Translations under genes and position numbers: made by a program
In this document: in pieces, positions 37,010-47,334 of the stretch
How the letters are laid out: each line of letters begins with the position of its first letter
Numbering within the stretch: position 1 is the first letter of the stretch
Assembly: GCA_036244855.1 (NCBI GenBank)
Contig: BQKZ01001872.1
Coordinates: 7,094-71,093 of the forward strand
DNA: 64,000 bases
Direction: 5' to 3'
Origin: Temnopleurus reevesii
Lineage: Eukaryota; Echinodermata; Echinoidea; Temnopleuroida; Temnopleuridae
The notes under the pieces: generated by a model
Told to the model about the DNA's origin: nothing
Seen by the model: the letters and a program-made list of their open reading frames with translations, nothing else
The model's database searches: none

Positions 37010-37229
37010 TTTGCTATTGATTGTCACTTATAAGAAATCATGAAATAAAATTGAGAATCAAAATTGTTGTCCCCTCTTTCTTTCAACTGGACTAAATATT
37101 TTTAGGAGAACAGAACATTTTGCTATTGATTGTCACTTCTATGGAATCATGAAATAAAATTGAGAATCAAAATTGTTGTCCCCTCTTTCTTTCAACTGGA
37201 CTAAATATTTTTAGGAGAACAGAACATTT
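37010..37229. repeat. 109-bp tandem duplication
   Basis: TTTGCTATTGATTGTCACTT at about 37010 recurs at about 37119, and the following text (GAATCAAAATTGTTGTCCCC, TTTCAACTGGACTAAATATT, AGGAGAACAGAACATTT) is repeated almost without change. Only a few bases after GTCACTT differ (ATAAGA versus CTATGG), pointing to a recent duplication. It is intronic. Confidence 0.92.
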
Positions 37230-40200
37230 AACATCCCATCCAGGATACCTCATGAACTTTGCTGGTTTGGTGGTTAGTTGTTTTGTGGCAACAATGGAGT
37301 GATGTAGTTGCTATCATTCTTTAAGACAATCTTTAAGACATCCAAGAACCCATCCGAGGTCTAGGCTCATCACAGTATATGGAACTAAAATGGAACTTCA
37401 GGAACGTGGCTTCGTTCAGGATCATTTGAATACTTACATCCATCATTTTCTATTTGAACCTTTTAAAAGAAATTCACATGAATTTTCAGTAAAAGTAGTG
37501 CAATATAATGTTGAATAGGTTGGTAGAAACAGTATACAGGAATATAGCATTGCCCTTCTGATTAAAATAATGTCACAGAAAAAATTGGAAAAAAAAGAAT
37601 AAAAGTTGGCTTTATTCATGGAAACTGTTGTATCTCTTAGTAAGTTAATATAGTTACTAATAATTAGATGTGCTAGAATACAAGGAAGAACATTTAATTG
37701 TGGCAATATTGGAACAGATCGAAATCACCTAACTTCCTCTCATATCCTTTTCAAAACATGATGTAATAATCATAGCTAAATAAAATGATAAAAATATATA
37801 AATGATTAGGCAGGAACAAGGAAATAACACTTTAATGAAGTCTTGATAAACCTGCTTTATGTTTACCCTTTTGTAAATCTAAGTATTGAAAATGAGATGT
37901 AACCAACCAACCACCTTCAATTCACATGACTGAGATACAAATCTGTCATGTTCTGGAAATTATTTTATGTCCACGAACATGACAATCGCCTAATCTAAAG
38001 ATTTTTATTTCTAACAGTAAGTGTATTTTAAGACGGCTTGTTCTAAAATCGGCAATCTACCCAATCAATTAAACATCAAAACTGATTACAAATCAATTAT
38101 TTGTTTTTGCACAAAGCTGCCAAAATAGTTCAAATCTCTCTGCATCTACAACTCTCAATGGGGAACACTCTTTCCATATTGATTTAGAGAATTGATTGCA
38201 ATTAACAAATGAAATTATGATACAGAGAAAGGCTTCCTGGACTCGACAGAAAATCAGATAAGGGTTGATCTTTATCTCTGAGCTCGATTCTGAAAGGAAG
38301 GTAAAATGTGATGGAAGTAAATTGAGCATAAAAAGAACAAAATGGTGCCTTCCTTTGGCTCGTCCTTGGATCTGTTCCTGATTACTAGACTATAAAGTGA
38401 TCAGAGAGACAAACGTGGGACTAGCAGTCTCCACTTTACTTCCTTTTCAAAGACGCTGCCCGGTGGGACAAACCAACAACCAATCATAAATACACAGCCT
38501 TTTCTACAGTTGGTGAACCTGCTTAACACTTTCCCTTGATAAATCTACTGCTACAAAAATATATTTCAAGACTTAAATCTTGACAAAATCATGTTAAATG
38601 GGAGAAGAAGCAAAAATATGGAAAAGAAGGAAATGAGACAAGAAGATAATTATGAGATCTCAACAAGCAAACAAACACAAATTAAAAAAAATAGATAACA
38701 CGTGATAAAGAGAGAGTCAGGATTATAGTCTGAAAAGCCCTATCCTATATTTTCCCCATTTATCAATGAATGAGTGTCCCATTTTCCTCTCTCTAAATAA
38801 AATTTCTATGGTGATTTGAGAAGCATAACAATGCAGGAATTGATAGGTCATTTAATAGACATATGATATGTAACCAATGAATCCCCTGTGATGAGGATCT
38901 ACTCTAAGAATGCCATGGTTTAGCAGAATTCTGTCAAAATCTTGGCTGCTACTTATCAGTCAATGGACTGTCAGCTGACAAGGCCTGACGCCTTGACATT
39001 TCACAGCCACGACAAACCTATATGCATGGGACTACATAGTCTATACTCTTAAAGGGACATATCATGATTCAACCAAAACTCATAGGCCCTGTTCTCATTG
39101 GGCATCTCTACTCTTAATCTGGAGGTAAGAATGGGACAGTTCTCTCCTGTAGCGATCAGATAGGAGTGCACCGCATACAGCAGTTTCAAATCAAACTACT
39201 TGTAACTTTTTGCTGTTGGTCTCACTTAGCAGGAAGACCGTAGAGCCAACAACCATTAGAAGAACTGCATAACCTGGATTCAGAGTCATTGATTCTTATG
39301 TTCAGACTTCAGAGATAGATTTGGGAAAAAATCTTGATCTAAAAAGATGACCATGTGATGTCACGTCAGCTCAAATTGGAGTATGAGCTGGTATTGCATA
39401 AACTTATTCGAGAAGTAAATAAGGTTTTAGACTGAAATCCGCCACCACTAAAGATATTATGAGGCAATATTACATTTTTAGAATTATTAAATCCTTAGCA
39501 TTGTTATTCAAAATAAGAAAATTATGAAAAAGGAAATCAGATATGAAATATACCTACCATGTATTCATAAAAACAGCCAAAATATAGCAACTGCTAGCAT
39601 TGCAAAATAAAATTGTTCCCTCTCAAAACTTCCACCCCTTGGAGGTAATGGAAGTATCCAATTAAGGTCTGCCATATTTCTATTACATTATAACCAGGGA
39701 GTAAGATGTTAATGACCAAATAAAAAAGAGTAGAAGGAAAGAGAGGATGAAGATGGGAGAAGGGGGAAAAGCCAGCCAGTAATAACTTTTCCACATGTTG
39801 CTGTTTTCAGATGAATGAAGGGCAAGTATGAAATAGTCTTAAAAAACAAGCGTTAATCCTCCAAACATTTAAATCAGACATCTTTTCACAAGTTATAGAG
39901 AAAAAATATAATCTTAACTAACGTCAAAGGTTTTATTTGTGAAAATATGCTCATTTAAGGTTTCTCAATTTGTGATTTTTCACAATCTACAGAAAATCAT
40001 GTGTCTAAGATGGTCGAATAGAGTTGATAATCTGAGACAAACATCAAGATGTGAAATGGGAAAAGTACACATCACATCCTCAAAGGGATTTCAGAATTAT
40101 GACCATGTTTATTCTGGTGGCGCTACCTCTCGTAAATCAGTAAATTGACGGGCTTATGGAACTCCAGTTTCTTAATATTTTTCTCAATTAGCCAATCCAG

Positions 40201-41188
40201 TGACTTATTATTTCTTGATGATTATGCTTTTCCCCTTCTGGTTTATTGATGATATTGTAAAATGACAAAAATAGGACAATGCTAAAACCAGCAAATTCTT
40301 GTTTGGGCGACTAGATTTGCTTAGACAATACAGAAAATGAGGCCAATTACGTACTCATGTAAATTTCACATTTCTTGTTATTCAATTATTTTAAATATCC
40401 TAGCAGACAAATCAAAACCTGTGGCATATCATTTCAATAATAACAGACCTCTCCTGTACTAAATGCAATAAACTTGATCGTGAATACTTCCAAGCATCAC
40501 AACAGTGGATATCAAATATGAATCTTTTTCATTTGAAGGAAAGTCATGAATTAAACCCACAACAATCCTATAAATATATTCCCCTAAAATAAGTACCCCA
40601 TAAAATAGGTGTTACATCTTTTTTAAATTCATTTTTCATTTCTTATAAATAACATAATTATAGTCAAGAAGATTGGGTTCTTAAAAATGATGAAATCATG
40701 GTTGAAGTTTGGGTTATATGTTGGATGATTGTTTTATGTGGTGAGTAAACGTTATCTACAACATTAACTAGATATGTTAATTACATAATGCTGATGAATA
40801 TTTAAAAAAAAAAAAAAAACAACTGAAAATATTTTGTGTAATGAACGATAAAAGAGAAAGAGATTGACCAATGGACCAATATGCAAGACTTAAAAAACGA
40901 ATAAAAGAACAGAAAAAGGAAGAGCTAAAATGACTAAAAGAGAAAAAAGGTTAAACAGGGGAGTGATCATGATGTATCATCATATTGATATCTTACTTAT
41001 GTGACTGTATTTAGTTAACCTTCCTAAGCCAACATACAAACCCCTGTGTAACAGTGTTATGATTATCCTAAAATCCCAACTGGTTCAAGAAAATAAATAC
41101 CATCCCAAACAAAGTGCATGCATTATGCATCTACCTCCTATTTCCCTCTCAGGCAAAACTCTACACATAGAATGGAGTGGTGGTTTGG

Positions 41189-41205
41189 CCACTAGATGGC
41201 AGCAG
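41189..41205 (+). promoter_or_regulatory. CTCF-like motif
   Basis: CCACTAGATGGCAGCAG matches the conserved bilaterian CTCF core consensus (CCASYAGRKGGCRS) at every position. It lies about 320 bases downstream (gene sense) of the donor of the ALGKALAS exon, at the upstream edge of the 18.9-kb intron that contains the internal first exon. A chromatin insulator or loop anchor separating the two promoters is conceivable, but a chance match is possible in 64 kb. Confidence 0.4.
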
Positions 41206-41298
41206 ACACTTACCCACTATGGTCAACATCCATTGCATGCTTGTACATTATGCAGTTTTACTGTGGCTTCCTATGATCATAAGCCCTTCGCCATCATC

Positions 41299-41299
41299 C

Positions 41300-41333
<34 letters not shown>

Positions 41334-41334
41334 G
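41299..41334. repeat. CAT trinucleotide microsatellite
   Basis: About eleven CAT units occur, with further degenerate ATC-rich text to about 41480. It explains the long plus-strand reading frame here (Ile/Ser/His runs). Confidence 0.95.
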
Positions 41335-41525
41335 GCCATCTTCTACTTTGATCAATTTCCGATGCATTTTTTAAAATATGCAGTTTTGATTTATCGTGAT
41401 CATCAACTCCTCATCATCATCCTCATAATCACCATCATAATCACAATCACCGTCACCATCAAATCATCACAACCACATCATATATTTCAACATATTTTAT
41501 TCACAATCATTAAAGAGATACTTAC

Positions 41526-41605
41526 AGATGCTAGGGCTTTTCCAAGGGCAGCCCCTGTATGAGAACTGGTACTTGAGTTACTTGTGCCATTCCCTCTACT
41601 ACTCG
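41526..41605 (-). CDS. tcf4/tcf12-like: E-protein exon: first half of AD2, TGAALGKALAS
   Basis: The acceptor is TTTGCACCCGATAG|CGAGTAG and the donor GCATCT|gtaagtat. The exon is 80 nt, phase 1 in and phase 0 out. With the T carried over from the previous exon it encodes SSSRGNGTSNSSTSSHTGAA and LGKALAS. It matches the vertebrate block GSSQTGDALGKALAS, the start of the activation-domain-2 (loop-helix) region; Ala replaces the Asp found in vertebrates. The domain continues on the exon at 22580-22658 (IYSTDHP). The acceptor ends in TAG with a weak pyrimidine tract, so regulated use is possible. Confidence 0.95.
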
Positions 41606-42261
41606 CTATCGGGTGCAAAATAAAGAATACAACAGAAAAAGAATTGAGAACAAAACTAAGGCTTATACCTACTTCAGGTATTTTCAAGAGTGCAGATTAC
41701 TTTAGTCTAATGGATGAAAGTTCCCATCTGACTTAACTGACAGTCAACTAAGCCAAATTGCAAAAAAATATATCCTTTACATATCCTTCACTAATAGACA
41801 AAACACTTTCCAGAAAGCCCGAGATGATTTATTATTCATTTCTTTAAGATTGGAGATATTTGATTTTCTTTGTAAATCAGTAACAAATATTTAAAAAAAA
41901 TGCAAACTACTACAATCTGATCAGAAAACTACTTAAAAAAATGTTCCACAGGTTTATTATCTCTTCAATTATTCCAAACAGTTATCTTCATCATGATAAA
42001 ATAAAAGATAACAAAAGGGTATACAAATGAGAAAAATATTCGAAAAAAAAACTAAAGTATATATCACAAAAGAAAAATTAACAATTGTAATTTCATCTTT
42101 TACTCATTCTTCTTATTATTGTAAATTCTTTTTTATATAATCATTTGTTGTTCTATGTACTCTTGAATAGCTGCATTATGTCTGGCTTGTCATACAACAT
42201 TAATGTTATCAACACAAAGTGATAACGAAGATATGATTGATAAAGGGTGAATCAAACTTAC

Positions 42262-42394
42262 ACATGACTGTTTCTGTGCCATTAATGGGAGGTGATGAGG
42301 TGTATGGGCCAGTGTTGGTGGTCCCTGGTCTGAATGTTGTCATGGGAGGAAGACTAAGAGGGTCTGATGATATACCGCTACTACTGCTTGGATA
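42262..42394 (-). CDS. tcf4/tcf12-like: E-protein exon: LPPMTTFR...PPINGTETVM
   Basis: The acceptor is ATTGTTTTTTCAG|TATCCAAG and the donor GTCATGT|gtaagttt. The exon is 133 nt, phase 0 in and phase 1 out. The peptide begins YPSSSSGISSDPLSLPPMTT, then FRPGTTNTGPYTSSPPINGT and ETVM. This lines up with the family pattern LSYPSHS, INSSLPPMSTFHR, TPPANGTDSIM in the same order and spacing. Vertebrate work places the stretch between AD1 and AD2. It has no internal Lys, and is Ser/Thr/Pro-rich, as expected for this disordered region. Confidence 0.95.
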
Positions 42395-45287
42395 CTGAAA
42401 AAACAATGATCACATACAGCTCTGCAACTTACTCAATCATTATACTCTTCAGCATTGTTATCTGATTATTCGTTGATATTATCAATTGTAAGATTTGGTG
42501 ATTTAAATGAGACTGGTAGCATTTCATTACTCATATTGAAAAAGTAACTTAATAATGCAGGTAAGAAGTACAGCAACACAAGCTCACAGACAAGCTGAAA
42601 ATATCATAATGTGTCAATATCAAGCTTCAAATTTGTTGATCTAGACTCTACATTTAAATACCTTTTTTCTTCAATCAATTCAATTAAATTCAAGTTATTT
42701 CACATTTGCATAAAAAACAACATACAGAGGACATATACAAAGGAAATATAAAACATGAAATATAGAGCCATTACAAATATGGGGGATTAAAAAAGGCCAT
42801 ATAGCATTCTCGTGCAATAAGTCAAATCAAGGTAATATAGTAGTTCCACTGTTGGGCATAATTCTACCTTTATTTCCAGCCCTGTGTTATTCATTTTGAT
42901 TGTAAATTGTACCTTTGGGTTGAAGAAAAGTTTGCAGACCCGACATGAGTTTGAGAGCGGTTATGCTTGGTAATTAACTTAGAATGTAAAGCATTGGCAC
43001 TAACTTTATTTGGATAGAGACACTGTGAGTGTAAGTGGTAATAATTGGAAGCCTGGTGGTCTGCCAAAGGACCTTTCCTTCTCTTGTTCATTATGTAAAT
43101 CTTACTCTTCCTCTGAACATGTCTGATCAGTATTACCTGCCAGAAATACTTTTCTAGCTTCACAATGTCATTATTCCTTTGACTCTCTCTTGTTTTTCCC
43201 GGCCTCCATGTTTGCAGTGTGGCTTGATTTGTACATCATTGGTGTTTTATTGCTCATTTACAGTTTCTGTTGTTCTGCATTTGTCTATAAAAGTAGCCAC
43301 AATTCTACCTTTCTATCTCTGCCTCTCTTTCTGCCTCTCAAAAATGTTGATATTTTAAGAAGAAATAAGATATCAAATGATATCAATACTTCCTGGAGGC
43401 TTCACAATGGTTTTGGCTCAAGTGATATGAACATTTGAAACAAACACCAAACATACAAAATAATTCAAAATGTTGATTGTGCTAAGAGTCTGGTTCAAGT
43501 TGATGCTGTAAAAGTTTGTAGCTTGCCACTTCTCTCCTTGGAAAAGGTTCGTGATTTGTATCTTTTAGTATTCCCTCACGGCCAATGGTAATTCATTTAC
43601 CACATCAACAGTAAGATACCAGAAACAGAGAGAGAGGGGAAGATTTAGATGCAGGGGGTATGGGCAGGAGAGAAATAGACATAAAGAGGGAGAGATAGAG
43701 AGGAGGGAGGGAGAAAGAGGGAGAAAGAGGGAGAAAGAGAGAGAAAGAGGGAGAAAGAGGGAGAAAGAGGGAGNNNNNNNNNNNNNNNNNNNNNNNNNNN
43801 NNNNNNNNNNNNNNNNNNNNNNNNNNNNNNNNNNNNNNNNNNNNNNNNNNNNNNNNNNNNNNNNNNNNNNNNNNNNNNNNNNNNNNNNNNAGAGAGGGGG
43901 GGAAGAGAGAGAGGGGGAGGGAGAGAGATAGAATAGTGTGTGCCCATGTAGCTCGGAGGGAGGAAGCTTTAACCTTCTAGAGGTCAAAGAGGTTAGGAGT
44001 AACTTGCACAAATGGTAGTCTGGTATAAGTCTCTCACAAATATTTCTTCCTAACTACTGCAGTTAGAAACAGTGTTCTTTGTATTATAATCTACGGCGAC
44101 TACTGTTTTTTCAAAGAAGTTTAATCTTTTAACTGAGAGGTGTACGGATATATAATTTGTCTGACCAATTCTACAGCTTATTGGCTAGTGTGTTTGTAAA
44201 GGTGAGGGCAAATGTGTGGAAAAGCAAATATTTCAGTAAAAATGTCCTGTTTAAAGAGTCATGTGAGTTGTTTATAATCTCCATTTACTACAAATCAGAG
44301 CACATATTGGATAAGTACATTCAAACAAAGTCATCACTTCAATATACATATTTTATTTTAGATTTCTTACAACTTCATGAGCATATATAAAACAATAAAA
44401 AACAGCACTTTAATCCTGAACTAAAAACAGAAATTACTCAGAAATGTAAATTTCTGTGCTTATTCATATGAGGTGTTTAGAAAACATGTATTGCTCATTT
44501 AATTTTTTAAAAAGAAGGCTGCATTGTTTCAATCAAGCCCTTAATCTGTTTTAATTCATTATTCTTGAAATATATGTTGAAACACATTGGAGTGAAGGAA
44601 GGTTTGTAGGGTTCGGAGAGCTAAGGTCGTGGGAACAGTGCAGACATAGCAAAGGGGTCAGATTGGTTAGGAAGCAGGATGTGGGTGCAATGGAGAATTA
44701 ATGAGAAATGAGCTGAATCGATGGGGGTCATAATATGCTGGAACAGAATAGCTCTGCTACAGCAATCTTAACCACCAACCTCCAAATTAAACATATTATT
44801 AAATATAAGAAAGGAGAAAGAAATGACTCATACTTGAATGTTGCAAATGTCCATAAATCTGTTTTAACAATATGTTAATATCTTTCAATATAAAAAGATC
44901 AATACTTTGGGGTTTAATTTGATGAAGAAGTAAAAAAGATCACTTTAAATATTCTTCAGTTACCTGTGAAGAGCGTTGGGGGGTCAATAATATACAGATC
45001 TAAAATGCAAAATTCCCCACCACCCTAAAAAAACTGAAGTTATTCTCCATTATCATATAAATACATGTAAAGATTGAGCCGGCACTTTATTTATTGTTTT
45101 GCACATCAAGGAAGACAATCAATACATTATATCTATTTGCCGTCTAAACCTTCCTTTCTCCTAAAACCAAGCTAACCCCCTCGCCTCCTTTATAGATGTA
45201 ACGCACAATTTAAAAGAATGGCATTGTCGCTATGTCAGGGACCTTTGTCTCCTTCCAAAAGTGTTTGGGGTGTTGATGTGAACTTAC
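42395..45287 (-). other. E-protein gene: intron of about 2.9 kb with a GA-rich repeat and gap
   Basis: The intron includes the GAGAAAGAGG-type microsatellite and a 117-N gap (43774-43890). No other gene was seen. The shorter intron at 41606-42261 (656 bp) is AT-rich and featureless. Confidence 0.75.
43630..43930. repeat. GA-rich microsatellite interrupted by an assembly gap (43774-43890)
   Basis: GAGAAAGAGG units run up to the gap and GAGAGAGGGGG-type text follows it. The N run of 117 is probably collapsed or unsequenceable repeat, so the true length is unknown. Minus-strand frames across it (Ser/Leu/Pro-rich) are artefacts. Confidence 0.95.
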
Positions 45288-45445
45288 CATAGATTCATGT
45301 GATGGGTATTCCCCTGCCTGAGAGTATGAAGTGGAGTTATGTAAGGAATGGAAGCTATTGGACGAGGGCGCCATGCCATTGCTACTCCAAGGATTGCTAC
45401 TACTGTGTGAGTGAGTCTGTGAGTGACCTTGCGAGTGAGAACCTT
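45288..45445 (-). CDS. tcf4/tcf12-like: E-protein exon: NPWSSNGM and SYPSH segment
   Basis: The acceptor is TTGTTCTCTGGCAG|AAGGTTC and the donor TCTATG|gtaagttc. The exon is 158 nt, phase 1 in and phase 0 out. It encodes EGSHSQGHSQTHSHSSSNPW, then SSNGMAPSSNSFHSLHNSTS and YSQAGEYPSHESM. NPWSSNGM corresponds to DPWSSSSGM or DLWSSSNGM of vertebrate TCF12/TCF4, and the SSSYxxLHxHERLSYPSH block corresponds to NSFHSLHNSTSYSQAGEYPSH. The His/Ser-rich lead-in (HSQGHSQTHSHSS) is an expansion I do not know from vertebrates. It is a bulk Ser-rich, presumably disordered region. Confidence 0.95.
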
Positions 45446-47243
45446 CTGCCAGAGAACAAAACAAAAATGCACCGTCAATATTAACAACCATATCTTTTTT
45501 TAAAATACAAACGATGTAACAAAACAAGCATTGGGACTTTCTATTGCCAAATTGTGATTTTCACCTTTCCTTGAGAATATATAATTATCTACTTTTGTTA
45601 AAATATGTAACCTGATTTGTATTTCAAGATATCGTACTCATATAAAATTTCTGGAATTTCTAAAATATCTAGAATGTGCTATATCTTCATGTTAAACATA
45701 TTACAAATATCATTCTATTGCAAGACTTCATGTTAACTCTTTCCTAGCACATGTGTTTTATAGCTCGAAATTTATGTCTCCTTTCTTTGAAAATCAGTGA
45801 TATTTTATCATCTGTAAAATTCATTACACAAAGTATTTCATAATTTTTCCCAATCTCTGCATGTCACTTGCGGAGAAAAATAGAAATATGGATGTGCTTT
45901 GCAGACAATAAAGCCTTGTTTTGGTACTCCTTAGGGCCGTTTAGCACTCCCCGAATCCCCGTATTGTGGAGAGCATTAGCGCTTCTTTCAAAGGGCACAG
46001 CAGCAGCTTGAACCAGCCAAGTAACTTACCATCTGCCTGCTACAGATAACCATGGAAACAGAATCACTTTACCAGATACTTGAATCTATCAACAAATGTA
46101 AAGGCCCAATGCCTAGCAAGCAAGGTTGAAGGACCATTGACAGTACTTTCTGCTTTTATACTCAGGTCACTTCGCAAATATTCCATAATCTTATTCATTG
46201 AACTTAATACAGTTATCTTCAAAAATATCTTTAAGTGAACTGATATCGCATGAATCTTGTCTTTGCCCCTGAATGTCCCTAAACTTGTCATAAATGAAAT
46301 GATGTAACACCCCTGTGGCTTGCATCATATGATAGGTTTCCAACAAACTTTCTTCTTTTTTTCAAAAATCTATTATAGCATTAGTGAATTGAAAACGAGA
46401 CCTTGGAAATGCGAATAAATCTCTGGGATATGATATGTCAATAATGCTTCATGACTACAAGCATTGTCAATCAAAATTTTACTCCAAATATCCCCGCAAA
46501 CCAATAAAACTCCACTTCGCATCCGTTTAACCATCTTCATCTCTTTCCATCCCCTACCCTAGTTCCTTCTCCACATGAAAATTGGTTGAAATCAAGAACC
46601 GAATTCCATCGATTGGAAATTTAATCCCATGGCGAGCACTCCAGCAACAAGTAGTCATTTTCGTGCTCGTTCTCCGGTCTGAATAAATTGTCCCGCGGGG
46701 CGATTTCTTCCAAACACCTGCCTCGTTTGATCCTCGACTCTGTCCCGGGAGCTGGTTTTTGTTTCGGCTCCGTCACATAGGAGAGGATCACTTTCATGCC
46801 GTTAGTGCGTCTCTCTCTTTACCATTATCACATCTATTTTGATGAGCTAGTTTGTTATCTTCATGGCGCGTGTTCTACCTCTCTTTAACAAAGATGTCAG
46901 CATTTCATGGCAGCATGCTATTTTATTTTACACATTGATATGCTATGATTGGCATTTTCTTCGAAAAGTCTGGGACAACTTTATTTTCAAATTTCTTTCC
47001 TAACCATTCCATTTCCATTAAATCTCAGCAAAAAGCGCAGTGAAAAAAGAATTTTATAACATCACTGGCTCCTTACCTGCATGTCCAAGATGAAAATGTC
47101 ATATTTCATTTTATTTGGGATATTCATTATGTACACAATAAAACAAATTAGATGTATAATTGATCAATGCAAGAAGATAATTAATATTCCCCAAAAAAGA
47201 GATGTTAAAGCTGATTTTCTAATATCTATTTGAAGGTACTTAC
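45446..47243 (-). other. E-protein gene: intron of about 1.8 kb
   Basis: The upstream half contains a CpG-richer block at 46501-46860, annotated separately. Otherwise it is AT-rich with no recognisable gene. Confidence 0.7.
46501..46860. promoter_or_regulatory. CpG-richer intronic block, candidate regulatory module
   Basis: About 18 CpG by eye in 360 bases, including CCCGCGGGGCG and CCCGGGAGC, in an AT-rich intron. It contains a CACCTG E-box (46715-46720), a sequence E proteins themselves bind. It sits just downstream (gene sense) of the VYSP exon. No coding frame is conserved across it. The function is inferred from composition only. Confidence 0.3.
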
Positions 47244-47334
47244 CCATATAATAATCTGGATACATTCCGGGAGGTTTGGGTGAGGAATAATTTGGGTCTG
47301 AATGGTAATCTTCTGCACCGGGAGAATACACCTG
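47244..47334 (-). CDS. tcf4/tcf12-like: E-protein exon: VYSPGAEDYHSD...SPKPPGMYPDYYM, with tandem acceptor
   Basis: The donor is TATATGG|gtaagtac. Two acceptors lie three bases apart, TCTGCCAG|CAG|GTGTATTC, so the exon starts at 47334 or 47331 and may gain a single Gln. It is phase 0 in and phase 1 out. It encodes (Q)VYSPGAEDYHSDPNYSSPK, then PPGMYPDYYM. This aligns with [20 protein letters not shown] and PKPP of vertebrate TCF12. In vertebrates the equivalent exon is the acceptor for the short HEBAlt and TCF4-A isoforms. I found no MYCAY-like exon in the 7.4-kb intron upstream of it. Confidence 0.95.

Larger units (their letters stand above)
22659..41525 (-). other. E-protein gene: large intron of about 18.9 kb
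   Basis: This is the longest intron between recognised exons and it splits AD2. It contains the candidate internal first exon (28959-29090), two assembly gaps (26468-26654, 35614-35617), a CpG-richer block (about 33600-34260), a 109-bp tandem duplication (37010-37229), the CAT microsatellite and a CTCF-like site near its upstream end. An intron this long that houses an alternative first exon is a likely home for an internal promoter and enhancers. Remaining reading frames look random. Confidence 0.75.

Noticed and set aside
41059..41562. 167-codon plus-strand frame
   Set aside because: Its core is the CAT microsatellite (Ile runs), it overlaps the well-supported minus-strand exon at 41526-41605, and it has no family similarity.
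43565..44011. Minus-strand Ser/Leu/Pro-rich frames
   Set aside because: Artefact of the GA-rich microsatellite and the 117-N gap.
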